NCBI GenBank assembly: GCA_041739875.1
Contig: JBGSNA010000024.1
Span: 1 to 64,000 of the forward strand
DNA length: 64,000 nt
Direction: 5' to 3'
DNA from: JBBSJZ01 sp041739875
GTDB taxonomy: Bacteria; Planctomycetota; Planctomycetia; Pirellulales; Pirellulaceae
This document shows positions 42,599-50,848 of the stretch, in pieces. Numbering within the stretch: the first letter of the stretch is position 1; each line of letters opens with the position of its first letter. A program made the position numbers and the translations under genes. The notes below the pieces were generated by a model. The model saw nothing but the letters and a program-made list of their open reading frames with translations. It made no database searches and was not told the origin of the DNA.

Positions 42599-43198
42599 AT
42601 GTCGTCACACGCGGGTGCAGTCTCCGATCTCGTCGAGCATCTGGGGCGACTCCCAGGTGTGGGGCGAAAAAGCGCAGAACGCTTAGCTTTTCATTTGCTG
42701 CGAGTCGCTGAGCACGAGGCGATTGCTCTGGCGGACGCCATCCGTCGTGTTCGAACCGACGTTCGGTATTGCGTGACTTGCTTCAATCTGGCTGAATCCG
42801 ACTGCTGCTCGATATGCGCCGCCCGCAATCGGGACACTACGCGGCTGTGCGTCGTTGAACAGCCCCGAGATTTAATGAGTCTTGAACAGGCGGGTGTGTT
42901 TCGTGGTCTTTACCACGTCCTGTTGGGTCGCATTGCACCATTGGATGGAATTGGGCCGGACGCACTGACCATCGATACACTTGTGGAGCGAGTCCGTACT
43001 GGAAATTTTGTCGAAATTATTATGGCGACGAATCCCACCGTCGAAGGTGATGGGACATCTCTCTATATATCCAACCTTTTGAGCGAGTTTCCAGTAGAAA
43101 TCACCCGCTTGGCTCGCGGCATCACCGCAGGCAGTGTTCTGGAATATGCAAATCGCGAGATGATTGCGGATGCCCTAACAGGCCGACAAAAACTATAA
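42599..43198 (+). CDS. recR: Recombination mediator RecR
   Basis: 199 residues from ATG 42599, the normal RecR length; the open frame upstream of this ATG has no homologous look. RecR with RecO/RecF loads RecA on gapped DNA. N-terminal helix-hairpin-helix (LGRLPGVGRKSAERLAFHLL), Cys4 zinc finger (Cys58, Cys61, Cys70, Cys73), then a Toprim domain (RLCVVEQPRDLMSLEQAG) and the C-terminal Walker-B-like ITRLARGITAGSVLEYAN. It follows ybaB with a 91-nt gap. Confidence 0.97.
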   Translation: MSSHAGAVSDLVEHLGRLPGVGRKSAERLAFHLLRVAEHEAIALADAIRRVRTDVRYCVTCFNLAESDCCSICAARNRDTTRLCVVEQPRDLMSLEQAGVFRGLYHVLLGRIAPLDGIGPDALTIDTLVERVRTGNFVEIIMATNPTVEGDGTSLYISNLLSEFPVEITRLARGITAGSVLEYANREMIADALTGRQKL

Positions 43199-43286
43199 TG
43201 TGGGAACAGAAAATGCTCACTCGATTGAAGTGAGCCCCGATACGTGATGTACGATCGGCACGGATGTTCCTTAGAAAGACTCGGCC

Positions 43287-44783
43287 ATGCGGATGTCAAT
43301 GGGGCTCGAAGCCCGCCAATTACAAGTTCAAAAGCTTGCGCCGCGGATGATCCAATCGATGGAAATCTTGCAGTTGCCAACGTTGGCACTCCAGGAACGC
43401 ATCGAGCAGGAGATGAACGAGAATCCGCTTTTGGAACAGCAGGATATTGATCCGATGGCTCCGGATGAAGCCAACGACGAACTTCCGAGCAACGACACTC
43501 GGTCCGAAGACGAAAAGGAACTCGTGGTCGATAACGACCATGACAACCAAGACGACTTCGAGCGACTCGTCAACATGGACGCTGAGCTTCCAAGTACCTT
43601 TGATGACTCGTTTCGCCGTTCCGCTGGTGGAATGCAGGACGATGCGGATCGTCGACACGATTTGATGGCGAATGCGCAATCAAGACCTGAGTCACTCAAC
43701 GATTTTCTGCTGCACCAGTTGGCCGAGCTGGACATTGACGACGAGCTTGAACAACTTGCCGAGAGAATCATCAGCACCTTGGACGCGCGCGACGGAGGCT
43801 ATTTGCGATCGCCTTTGGCGGACTTGCTCCCGGCCGGTCACACCCCAGAAGACCGCGTCAAAGCTGAGCAGGCACTTGAGATTGTCCAGTCACTTGAACC
43901 GACGGGAATCGCTGCTCGATCGCTCTCTGAATGCCTTTTAATGCAACTCAAGGCCTCCATTCCGTATGCCGACGAGATGCGAACGCTCATCAAGTCACAC
44001 CTCGAGGATCTGGCCGAAAATCGTCTGCCCCAAATCGCTCGTAAAACGGGATATTCCATCGAGTTGATCCAAGAAGTTCGCGCCGAGTTGCATACGTTGA
44101 ACCCCAAGCCGGGCGCAGCGTTTATGGAGACGTATGTCCCCAATGTCACGCCCGATATCATTCTCGAGCAAGACGAAGACGGCGAGTACAAAGTGCGTTT
44201 GGATGACGATCGTATCCCGACGCTCTTTATCAGCGAGTATTACCGCCAACGGCTCCAGGATCCGAATAGTACCGCCGAAGAACGCGAATTCATCAAGCGT
44301 AAAATCAGTAGCGCACAGTGGCTGATCGATTCGATCGAACAGCGACGCAGCACACTGACTCGCGTGGCTCAAGCGATTGTCGAGCACCAAAAGAAGTTTC
44401 TCGACGAAGGGCCAGAGGCGATTGAACCGCTGAAAATGCAGCAAATCGCTGATCGAGTTGGTGTTCACGTCACCACGGTCAGCCGAGCGGTGGACGATAA
44501 ATGGATGCAAACGCCGCGCGGAATCTTGCCGCTTAAACGATTCTTTGTCGGTGGAACGCAAACCGAAGATGGTGAAGATGTCGCGTGGGACACGATCCGC
44601 TTGAAGCTTCAAGAGCTAATCGACCACGAAGACAAGAGTGATCCGTTCAGCGACGAACACATTGTCGAAGAATTGAAGAAAATCGGCATGACGGTCGCTC
44701 GACGAACCGTCACAAAGTATCGAAAGAAAATGGGGATCCCAAGCAGCCGCCAGCGACGCGACTGGGCACTTACGAAAAAATAA
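43287..44783 (+). CDS. rpoN: RNA polymerase sigma-54 factor
   Basis: 498 residues, typical of RpoN. Region I starts QLQVQKLAPRMIQSMEILQL, which binds activators and core. Region II is acidic (residues about 55-100). The core-binding region follows, then the helix-turn-helix VGVHVTTVSRAVDDKWMQTP (about residues 391-410) and the C-terminal RpoN box ARRTVTKYRKKMG, which reads the -24 element. Start ATG 43287 with AGAAAGA upstream; ATG 43293 is the only near alternative. It follows recR by 88 nt in the same orientation. No sigma-54 activator gene is in the window. Confidence 0.97.
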   Translation: MRMSMGLEARQLQVQKLAPRMIQSMEILQLPTLALQERIEQEMNENPLLEQQDIDPMAPDEANDELPSNDTRSEDEKELVVDNDHDNQDDFERLVNMDAELPSTFDDSFRRSAGGMQDDADRRHDLMANAQSRPESLNDFLLHQLAELDIDDELEQLAERIISTLDARDGGYLRSPLADLLPAGHTPEDRVKAEQALEIVQSLEPTGIAARSLSECLLMQLKASIPYADEMRTLIKSHLEDLAENRLPQIARKTGYSIELIQEVRAELHTLNPKPGAAFMETYVPNVTPDIILEQDEDGEYKVRLDDDRIPTLFISEYYRQRLQDPNSTAEEREFIKRKISSAQWLIDSIEQRRSTLTRVAQAIVEHQKKFLDEGPEAIEPLKMQQIADRVGVHVTTVSRAVDDKWMQTPRGILPLKRFFVGGTQTEDGEDVAWDTIRLKLQELIDHEDKSDPFSDEHIVEELKKIGMTVARRTVTKYRKKMGIPSSRQRRDWALTKK

Positions 44784-44862
44784 GTCCAGGCACTTACCAA
44801 AAAGCAAATCAAGCGAATCTCAGCTAATTCTAGTCCACGTTGACGCGGACAATTCGAATCGT

Positions 44863-45822
44863 TTACTCGCCTATGGGCGAAATGAACGGCGGATGCTTGG
44901 CAGCCGGCTTGGCATCAATCGCTTTACTCATCATCTGCTGAGCCGGTACGACTACGCCACAGCTGACAATGAATTGAATCGCCTCGTCAATCGTTAGATT
45001 CAAGTCGATCGCTTCACTGCGTTTGACGGTTACCGTAAAACCAGTCATCGGCATCGGGCTCGTAGGCATCAAGACGCTGAGCATCGGCTCGCCAGCGGCC
45101 TCAGCGATTTCCAACATGCTGTTGCCCGTGACGAATCCAAGAGACCAGATTCCGTCTCTCGGATACTCGACTGCCACCACACGATTGAACTCAATCTCTC
45201 GCTCGCTGAATGCAAAATCCGTGACTTGCTTGACGGATCCGTAGACCTTGCTGACGATCGGAATCCGCAAAATTGTGGCATCAAACGTCGCCACAATCCA
45301 ACGACCAAGCCCGTTCGTGAACAACCGCCCCAAGAAAAACAGCAGCGTCAAGAAAACGATCAAAAACAGCGGCAACACGACCGAGCGCGGCATGTACTCA
45401 AGTTCGACATAACGATGCCAATAGGCACTAGCGCTTGTTGGAGCGGGTGTGTACGGCCCAAAGTAGTCTGAATTTTCATTGACCGTGGTGACCACGTACT
45501 CCGGCAGAAACTTTCGCCCAGTTGGGTCGGGAACAAAACGGTCACCCTTGTAGGTGAACCCATCCAGTCGGCGATCACCAGTCCGGGTCGCACCGGTTGG
45601 CACGCCACCGGTGTACGTTTGTTGAATGGACCAAACAATGGTATGTCGGATACCAGTTTCGACGGGCTTGAGAACATAGTTCTCTATCGCATTCCATGCC
45701 CAAATCAAAAGCACGATGGTCAAGAGTGGCGGAAGAACGACCCCCAACCCTCGTAAAATGGCTCGGCGAAAACCGCCCCGGCGAGAGGGAATAGCGTCTG
45801 GAAGAGATTGGTCTATTTGCAT
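44863..45822 (-). CDS. DUF502 membrane protein
   Basis: 319 residues with two main transmembrane regions (GLGVVLPPLLTIVLLIWAWN near residue 35; VVLPLFLIVFLTLLFFLGRL near residue 160). After the second comes the DUF502 signature: LRIPIVSKVYGSVKQVTDFA, then EYPRDGIWSLGFVTG and a VPTSPMPMTGF-like end (MPTSPMPMTGFTV). A long extracytoplasmic loop of about 100 residues separates the two regions, longer than is usual. The function of the family is unsettled. Start ATG 45822. The final Pro-rich residues (AAKHPPFISPIGE) are probably disordered. Confidence 0.92.
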   Translation of the reverse strand: MQIDQSLPDAIPSRRGGFRRAILRGLGVVLPPLLTIVLLIWAWNAIENYVLKPVETGIRHTIVWSIQQTYTGGVPTGATRTGDRRLDGFTYKGDRFVPDPTGRKFLPEYVVTTVNENSDYFGPYTPAPTSASAYWHRYVELEYMPRSVVLPLFLIVFLTLLFFLGRLFTNGLGRWIVATFDATILRIPIVSKVYGSVKQVTDFAFSEREIEFNRVVAVEYPRDGIWSLGFVTGNSMLEIAEAAGEPMLSVLMPTSPMPMTGFTVTVKRSEAIDLNLTIDEAIQFIVSCGVVVPAQQMMSKAIDAKPAAKHPPFISPIGE

Positions 45823-45953
45823 AAGGTCAAGCGTTGCAGCAACGATAGAACCTCTACGGTGTCGAGAAGGTCCAATCGCTACTGTTTACGTTTTGCTCTT
45901 GGATTAGGTTCAGTGCAGTTGTTGATGAAGATGGATACGAAGCAAGACGAACT

Positions 45954-46799
45954 TCAACCACGAAGTGCTCTGGCGACGACCGCCAAGGTGATTCTGTGAG
46001 CCCCGCCCGCTCTCAGAATTCTTGATACTTCACTCGCCGTTGCCCCAGTCGTCAACACGTCGTCAACTAACAGAATATGTCGGTCAGTCAAATCAGGAAG
46101 CCCACGAAAAGCATAACGAGTTTTGATGGTAAACGCATCGCGGACATTTTCCACTCTTTGGTGGTCCTCGAGCCAGGCCTGTTTTTCGACTCGACGTGTC
46201 ATTTTCAAGACTTCTCGGCATTTGACGCCGACGATTTTGGCGACACCCTCAGCAATCGCTAACGTGCTGGTGCCCCCACGAATCACCTGGCGAGTGAAGT
46301 GCGAGGGAACATTGACGACAAAATCTGGTCGAATCTCCCCCATCGTCTGCGTAACCGCGGTGCCAAGTCGCCTGCCAATCGCATCCGCCAAGGCGACGCG
46401 CGAACTGTATTTGGACGCGACCACAACCTCGCAAATCCGATCTTGATAGGGCCACAGAACGATAACCTCATCGAAACCATACAACTCTTTTTGGCAATGT
46501 TGGCAACCGTGCGAAGTCACATGGGCACTCAATTTTGGCGACACCGGTTTGGCTTCTGAGCCTCGTCCAACAACGACGAGCCGCGTTCGAGGTCGGGCAC
46601 AACGGCGACAGGCCTCGACCATGATCGCCTCCGCGTGCTCGAAAATTGGTTCGCAATCGCGACAGAAATCCAAGTTTGACGCCAGCGGTTCCAGACACAA
46701 ACGGCAGCAAGAAGGCAGCACGAGCTCGAATGCGGATTCGCGTAAATCAACAAGAACTCGTTGAAAATGGGCAACCGTTTGGCGAAACGTCCAAGTCAT
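45954..46799 (-). CDS. comF: ComF-family phosphoribosyltransferase-like protein
   Basis: 281 residues from ATG 46799; a longer frame to 46871 adds a hydrophobic piece with no support. N-terminal double zinc-ribbon cysteines (CCRLC, FCRDC, CRRC, CQHC) and a C-terminal PRTase domain with the PRPP loop ILLVDDVLTTGATASE. ComF proteins act in uptake of transforming DNA in competent bacteria and are found broadly, including in species not known to be competent. The PRTase core here keeps the acidic pair and the TGAT loop. It is preceded upstream by an intergenic region and stands alone. Confidence 0.92.
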   Translation of the reverse strand: MTWTFRQTVAHFQRVLVDLRESAFELVLPSCCRLCLEPLASNLDFCRDCEPIFEHAEAIMVEACRRCARPRTRLVVVGRGSEAKPVSPKLSAHVTSHGCQHCQKELYGFDEVIVLWPYQDRICEVVVASKYSSRVALADAIGRRLGTAVTQTMGEIRPDFVVNVPSHFTRQVIRGGTSTLAIAEGVAKIVGVKCREVLKMTRRVEKQAWLEDHQRVENVRDAFTIKTRYAFRGLPDLTDRHILLVDDVLTTGATASEVSRILRAGGAHRITLAVVARALRG

Positions 46800-47053
46800 G
46801 CTTTGAAAATCCCAGGGGAATATCGCCCAAAAAATTTGGAAAAAAAGTTCTGTGCACGCGAACCTTTGCAATTTACATCGTTTCTAATCGTACAGTCTCG
46901 AACTGGCCGATAAATGCTTCTGGCCTTTTAAGAGACATCTGGGATAATGTTGTCTCAGACCCAGCTTGGGTGAATTGTCTTCACTCGAGTCTTACATGAC
47001 AGTTTTTTGCTCCGCAGCCGTACCGATCAAAAAGGTACGTTTGGAGGTTGGAA

Positions 47054-47380
47054 ATGCGTTTCGAACAGATCACCACCACCGTAGTCCGTAACTTCGTCGC
47101 AATCGAAGCCCGCGTGAACTTGGTCGTCGATGCCCTGGCCGCCGCTTACCACCTCGGTTACCAACTGCGGAAGCCTCTAGGGACACTCACGTCGCAAGGT
47201 TCGCACCGTCGCTCCCAAATGCATCGGTCCATGAATATGACCCAGCATTTATTTGATGATGGTGGCCCGATTAGCGGCTCAAGTTGGCTGTGCTTTAAAC
47301 GCACAGGCATCCTTGGCTGCCCGGCGATGGCGTGTGCATCGAGTCCGGTCCGAGCGAGACGCACCAGCGTTTCAACTTAA
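47054..47380 (+). CDS. Possible small protein upstream of the ECF sigma gene
   Basis: 108 residues from ATG 47054, with a strong GGAGG six bases upstream. The first 38 codons (MRFEQITTTVVRNFVAIEAR, then VNLVVDALAAAYHLGYQL) use codons such as GTC, ACC, AAC and TTC heavily, like a well-expressed gene. After that, codon use degrades and the sequence becomes Ser/Arg-rich with no protein-like pattern. A +1 shift at that point would stop within four codons (GGA AGC CTC TAG). It may be a short real protein or leader with a recent frameshift near 47170, or a natural small gene. No homologue recognised. Confidence 0.45.
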   Translation: MRFEQITTTVVRNFVAIEARVNLVVDALAAAYHLGYQLRKPLGTLTSQGSHRRSQMHRSMNMTQHLFDDGGPISGSSWLCFKRTGILGCPAMACASSPVRARRTSVST

Positions 47381-47722
47381 TAAGCACTCCCGCTTACGAA
47401 GTAACTCTGATCGCGACCTTTCATTCGCGCTGATGCGACCGGCCTAGGCCGTACGCATTTGTTGGCTTGGCTAAAAGAGTTTTGCCCTCCTGTCACGGCG
47501 ATCCATCCGTTTCATCGGATCGCCTGGAACACAATGCAAAACGATCTCGAAGTAAAACCACTTCGGTCGGCTGAGCTTAGTTCGCAGTGTTCTGAACCCT
47601 ACAAAAAACTATTACCGCCAAAGGCACCTCCAAGATGGGAGGTGGGGCGGGGCAAAGCTCTCGGGCGAGTCGACGATCGTGTCACGACTGTTCCGAGCGA
47701 TGCCTACGGAGGAGAAATTGTC
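47381..47722. other. Leader region of the ECF sigma gene
   Basis: 342 bases with no convincing gene. The long frame running into the sigma gene from 47459 has no domain content and lacks a ribosome site, whereas ATG 47723 has a very strong one. It contains the hairpin described at 47625-47644. Confidence 0.55.
47625..47644 (+). promoter_or_regulatory. Hairpin in the ECF sigma leader
   Basis: CACCTCC (47625-47631) pairs perfectly with GGAGGTG (47638-47644) around a 6-nt loop, 79 bases before the sigma start codon. The CCTCC arm could instead pair with the GGAGG of the sigma gene's own ribosome site (47708-47712), so the two pairings exclude each other. Regulation by this switch is inference. 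Confidence 0.35.
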
Positions 47723-48328
47723 ATGACTGTTCTTGAAATCGAATTGACTCGCGACGCATCGTTCACCCCAGCTTCGACCGAAGTAAAGACCGTCGCTCAA
47801 CTCGTTTGCCTCGCTCAAACGGGTGACCGAGACGCGTTCGGTGAACTGTTCGAACGCTACCGAGGTGGAATCGTTGCGCTGGCAATGCGCCGCGTTCGAA
47901 ATGCTGACGAAGCCGAGGAACTGGCACAGGACGTGTTTGTTCAAGCCATGCAAAAGATGGATCAACTCCGTGTGCCAGAGGCATTCGGTGGCTGGTTGCG
48001 TCAAATCGTGCACCGCATGGCGATCAATCGTTCAACACGAAGCCGATTCGCGATCGCTTGCGATCCTGAAACGCTCGAGGCGACTTGCTATGCAGTGGAC
48101 GAACCGGATGTAAACGCGGAGGACAACGAGCAAGCGGAAGCGGTTCGTGATGGTATCGAACGGTTGAATCCGTTGGATCGCCAAACGCTCAAAGCGTTTT
48201 ACATGCGGGGTCGAACTCTAATCGAAATGAGCGACGAGTTCGAAGCGCCGGTCGGAACGATTAAGCGCCGACTCCACGTCGCTCGTAAGCGATTGGCAAA
48301 AGAAATGGACTTGGTGCAAGCAGTTTGA
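47723..48328 (+). CDS. ECF-type RNA polymerase sigma factor
   Basis: 201 residues from ATG 47723, with GGAGGAG eight bases upstream. Sigma region 2 (about residues 40-105) has YRGGIVALAMRRVRNADEAE and ELAQDVFVQAMQKM, with GGWLRQIVHRMAINR after it. Region 4 (about 140-195) has the helix-turn-helix MSDEFEAPVGTIKRRLHVARK. Regions 1 and 3 are absent, as expected for group 4 sigma factors. No anti-sigma gene follows; a sugar isomerase-like gene begins 228 nt on. The signal it answers to is unknown. Confidence 0.94.
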   Translation: MTVLEIELTRDASFTPASTEVKTVAQLVCLAQTGDRDAFGELFERYRGGIVALAMRRVRNADEAEELAQDVFVQAMQKMDQLRVPEAFGGWLRQIVHRMAINRSTRSRFAIACDPETLEATCYAVDEPDVNAEDNEQAEAVRDGIERLNPLDRQTLKAFYMRGRTLIEMSDEFEAPVGTIKRRLHVARKRLAKEMDLVQAV

Positions 48329-48556
48329 ATCGCTCCATGCATCGTCACCAAGACGCCTGAATCCCTGGATTGACTCGACCGTGCCGTCGATGCCAAGTGC
48401 TCGGCGGCACGTTCGTTTCTAACGTGGTTGGGGATGCAATGCGGTTGCAACCTGTGAAGTCACAGCTCCGGCGAGTCTCGCAATACCACTAAATTGCGAG
48501 TAAACTCTGTCTCTTCTGTCCCGCCCTCATTCTCTAAGCTGAACCTGGAAAGCCCC

Positions 48557-49492
48557 ATGGCCAATCCCCTCGCTCGCCGTCATTTCCTACAAACCCTCGC
48601 CGCTGGTGCCGCAGTCGCATCTCTCGCTCCAAAGTTTGCGTTGGGTGCCGAAACGGCTTCCGCCCTACCGTACAAGATTTCGTTGGCGGAATGGTCGCTT
48701 CACAAGGCGTTGCGAGACCCTTCCATGAAGTTGACCAATCTCGACTTCCCTCGAGTGACTCGCGAGGAATTTGGAATCGAAGCCGTTGAGTACGTCAACC
48801 AATTCTTCAAGGACAAGGCTCGTGACGAATCCTACTTGAGCGACTTAAGCAAGCGTTGTGCAGATCACGGCGTGAAGAGTGTTTTGATCATGGTCGACGG
48901 TGAAGGAAATCTGGGTGATGCCGATGAAGCCAAACGCAAGAAGGCGGTCGAACAACACCACCAATGGGTTGACGCTGCTAAGTTCCTGGGATGCCACTCG
49001 ATTCGCGTGAACGCGGCGAGCAGCGGATCCTACACCGAGCAAATCAAACTTGCCTCCGATGGCCTTCGCCAGCTTTCGGAGTACGCGGCGCCGCATGGTA
49101 TCGGCGTCATCGTTGAAAACCACGGCGGCTTAAGCAGTAACGCTGCATGGTTGGCCGTCGTCATCGAACGAGTTGGCATGGAAAATTGCGGCACGCTACC
49201 TGACTTCGGCAACTTTTACATTACGCGAGGTGAAAACCCAGACCTGTTTGATCGATACCACGGTGTGCAAGCGCTGATGCCATACGCCAAAGCCGTCAGC
49301 GCCAAGACCTATGACTTTGACGAAGCTGGTAACGAAAAGTCAACCGACTATCGCAAGATGATGAAGATCGTCATCGACGCTGGTTATCACGGTTATGTTG
49401 GCATCGAATACGAAGGCGGCGGATTGAGCGAGTTCGATGGCATTAAAGCCAGCAAAAAGTTGCTTGAAACCGTGGCAGCAGAACTCGCATAG
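48557..49492 (+). CDS. Tat-exported sugar phosphate isomerase/epimerase-like protein
   Basis: 311 residues from ATG 48557; the frame upstream of this ATG is not protein-like. A twin-arginine signal (ARRHFLQTLAAGAAVASLAP) leads to cleavage near ALGAETA. The mature part is an AP-endonuclease-2-type TIM barrel: GIEAVEYVNQFF, IMVDGEGNLG, VNAASSG, VENHGGLSS, TLPDFGNFY, SAKTYDF and GYVGIEYEGGG give the usual metal-ligand Glu/Asp/His positions. Such proteins are common and very numerous in planctomycetes; the substrate is probably a sugar or sugar derivative in the periplasm. A good terminator follows. Confidence 0.92.
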   Translation: MANPLARRHFLQTLAAGAAVASLAPKFALGAETASALPYKISLAEWSLHKALRDPSMKLTNLDFPRVTREEFGIEAVEYVNQFFKDKARDESYLSDLSKRCADHGVKSVLIMVDGEGNLGDADEAKRKKAVEQHHQWVDAAKFLGCHSIRVNAASSGSYTEQIKLASDGLRQLSEYAAPHGIGVIVENHGGLSSNAAWLAVVIERVGMENCGTLPDFGNFYITRGENPDLFDRYHGVQALMPYAKAVSAKTYDFDEAGNEKSTDYRKMMKIVIDAGYHGYVGIEYEGGGLSEFDGIKASKKLLETVAAELA

Positions 49493-49520
49493 CATCAATT
49501 CTTGATCGTATCCTCCACCC

Positions 49521-49560
49521 ACACCGCCTGCAGATTGCGTATCCGTAGGCGGTGTTTTTT
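49521..49560 (+). terminator. Rho-independent terminator
   Basis: ACACCGCCT (49521-49529) pairs with AGGCGGTGT (49547-49555), 9 bp with a 17-nt loop, followed directly by a run of T bases to 49560. It lies 28 nt after the TIM-barrel gene. Confidence 0.88.
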
Positions 49561-49787
49561 GAGCCCGATGCTTCGTTCATGACATCATGCGGGTCATTCT
49601 TTGACACGAGCAGCCAAAGGACACGCCGCCTCGATCGGCTAGGCTTGTTACCTGTGGACCATCGCCTTCGGCTATGTGCTGCTCGCACGAACTGTAGCCT
49701 GTCTGCTTGGTGCAGCGAGCCGCATCGCCTGTTCTTTCCGCGTTTAGCCAGCAACGTTGTGAAAATCGGCGGACTTGTCCTCTTTGC

Positions 49788-50837
49788 TCAATCAGAATCG
49801 CAAGAACGAGCTGAGAGGTGATCGACAAAGCGGTTTGAATGCTCAACTGTTGGTGTTCCCCGGCGATCCCAGCCATGAACATTGTCGGTCCACTGAGGTG
49901 AATTCGAGACCTCATGCGCTTCAAGTGTTTCGTGCGCCGCATGCCGTCCAGCATCGATGAGCACTTCGGGATTTCGAAAATCAAACCAGGGCACGTGGCC
50001 TACATTGGGGCGAATCACGATATCAGCGGTATGTCGAACGTGACGCCTCAGAAGTTGTTCACCGATATCTTGCATACGCATCATCACCTCCATCGCAGTA
50101 TTGCACTGCGTGATCGTCGTACGTTCTTGACCCACGTCGACGCCGATCGTCATCTCGCTACCGTACGATCGTGCGATCGTGTTGGGCAACGAATCAAACA
50201 CACCAATGTCGCAAAGCAACATGTCGCCCCATTTCACGGGTGGAAAGAACCCGGGAATCGCGGTTGACGCGTGGACCGCGTCTCGAAGCGAACCACTCTC
50301 GAGCACGATACGATGTCCACTTAACAAATCAACACAAACCACACTCAGTGGTGTGGGCAAGTCCTTGAGATCGACATCGGGCAGCAAATGTTCGATCGCT
50401 TCCCACATCAGAGTCTTGGGCATGAGCGACTCAGCAGTTACGACTCGGTTAAAACGTCGATGCGCTGAAATGACTTGTTTCATGCGATCGTACCAGGCAA
50501 ACATCCCGAGGTCTTCTGTCGACGCATGGCTTGGAGAACTTCCAAAGAGTTGTTGTTGCTTCTTGATAAAGACCGGCGAGTGCAAGAACTCAATCGTTTT
50601 GGCCTGCACTTTTTGAATGTCTGGTTCGACGGCACACATCGCGCCAACCAGACTCCCCATGCTGACCCCAACGATTCGCTCGGTATGAATTCCGCACTCG
50701 CCGATGGCTTGCATGACTCCAATGTGTGCTAAACCTCGCGCGCCACCGCCTCCCAAGGCAACCACAGCACTGGTGCGGCGAGCTTGTGGCGATTCAATTT
50801 CCAATCCAAGGAAATTCATCCAGTCCCACCATTTCAT
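49788..50837 (-). CDS. Patatin-like phospholipase
   Basis: 349 residues. Patatin domain with the oxyanion loop GGGGARGLAHIG (residues 29-40), nucleophile GVSMG (Ser59) and catalytic Asp in LLCDIG (Asp210, where the family usually has DGG or DGA). It probably hydrolyses acyl esters of lipids. No signal peptide. It is the last gene of the fatty-acid degradation operon, 11 nt after the acyl-CoA dehydrogenase stop, with AAGGAA before the ATG, so it may supply free fatty acids to the pathway. The C-terminal 30 residues are not part of the domain. Confidence 0.93.
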   Translation of the reverse strand: MKWWDWMNFLGLEIESPQARRTSAVVALGGGGARGLAHIGVMQAIGECGIHTERIVGVSMGSLVGAMCAVEPDIQKVQAKTIEFLHSPVFIKKQQQLFGSSPSHASTEDLGMFAWYDRMKQVISAHRRFNRVVTAESLMPKTLMWEAIEHLLPDVDLKDLPTPLSVVCVDLLSGHRIVLESGSLRDAVHASTAIPGFFPPVKWGDMLLCDIGVFDSLPNTIARSYGSEMTIGVDVGQERTTITQCNTAMEVMMRMQDIGEQLLRRHVRHTADIVIRPNVGHVPWFDFRNPEVLIDAGRHAAHETLEAHEVSNSPQWTDNVHGWDRRGTPTVEHSNRFVDHLSARSCDSD

Positions 50838-50848
50838 CGTGTCGTTCC

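Noticed and set aside
47253..47447. Small plus-strand open frame after the small ORF
   Set aside because: Arg-rich, no ribosome site, and mixed codon use.
47459..47722. N-terminal extension of the ECF sigma factor
   Set aside because: The sigma domain starts after ATG 47723, which has a strong GGAGGAG; the extension has no homologous look.
48381..48410. GTGCCG...CGGCAC hairpin after the ECF sigma gene
   Set aside because: Only six clean base pairs, a long loop and no T-run; too weak for a terminator call.
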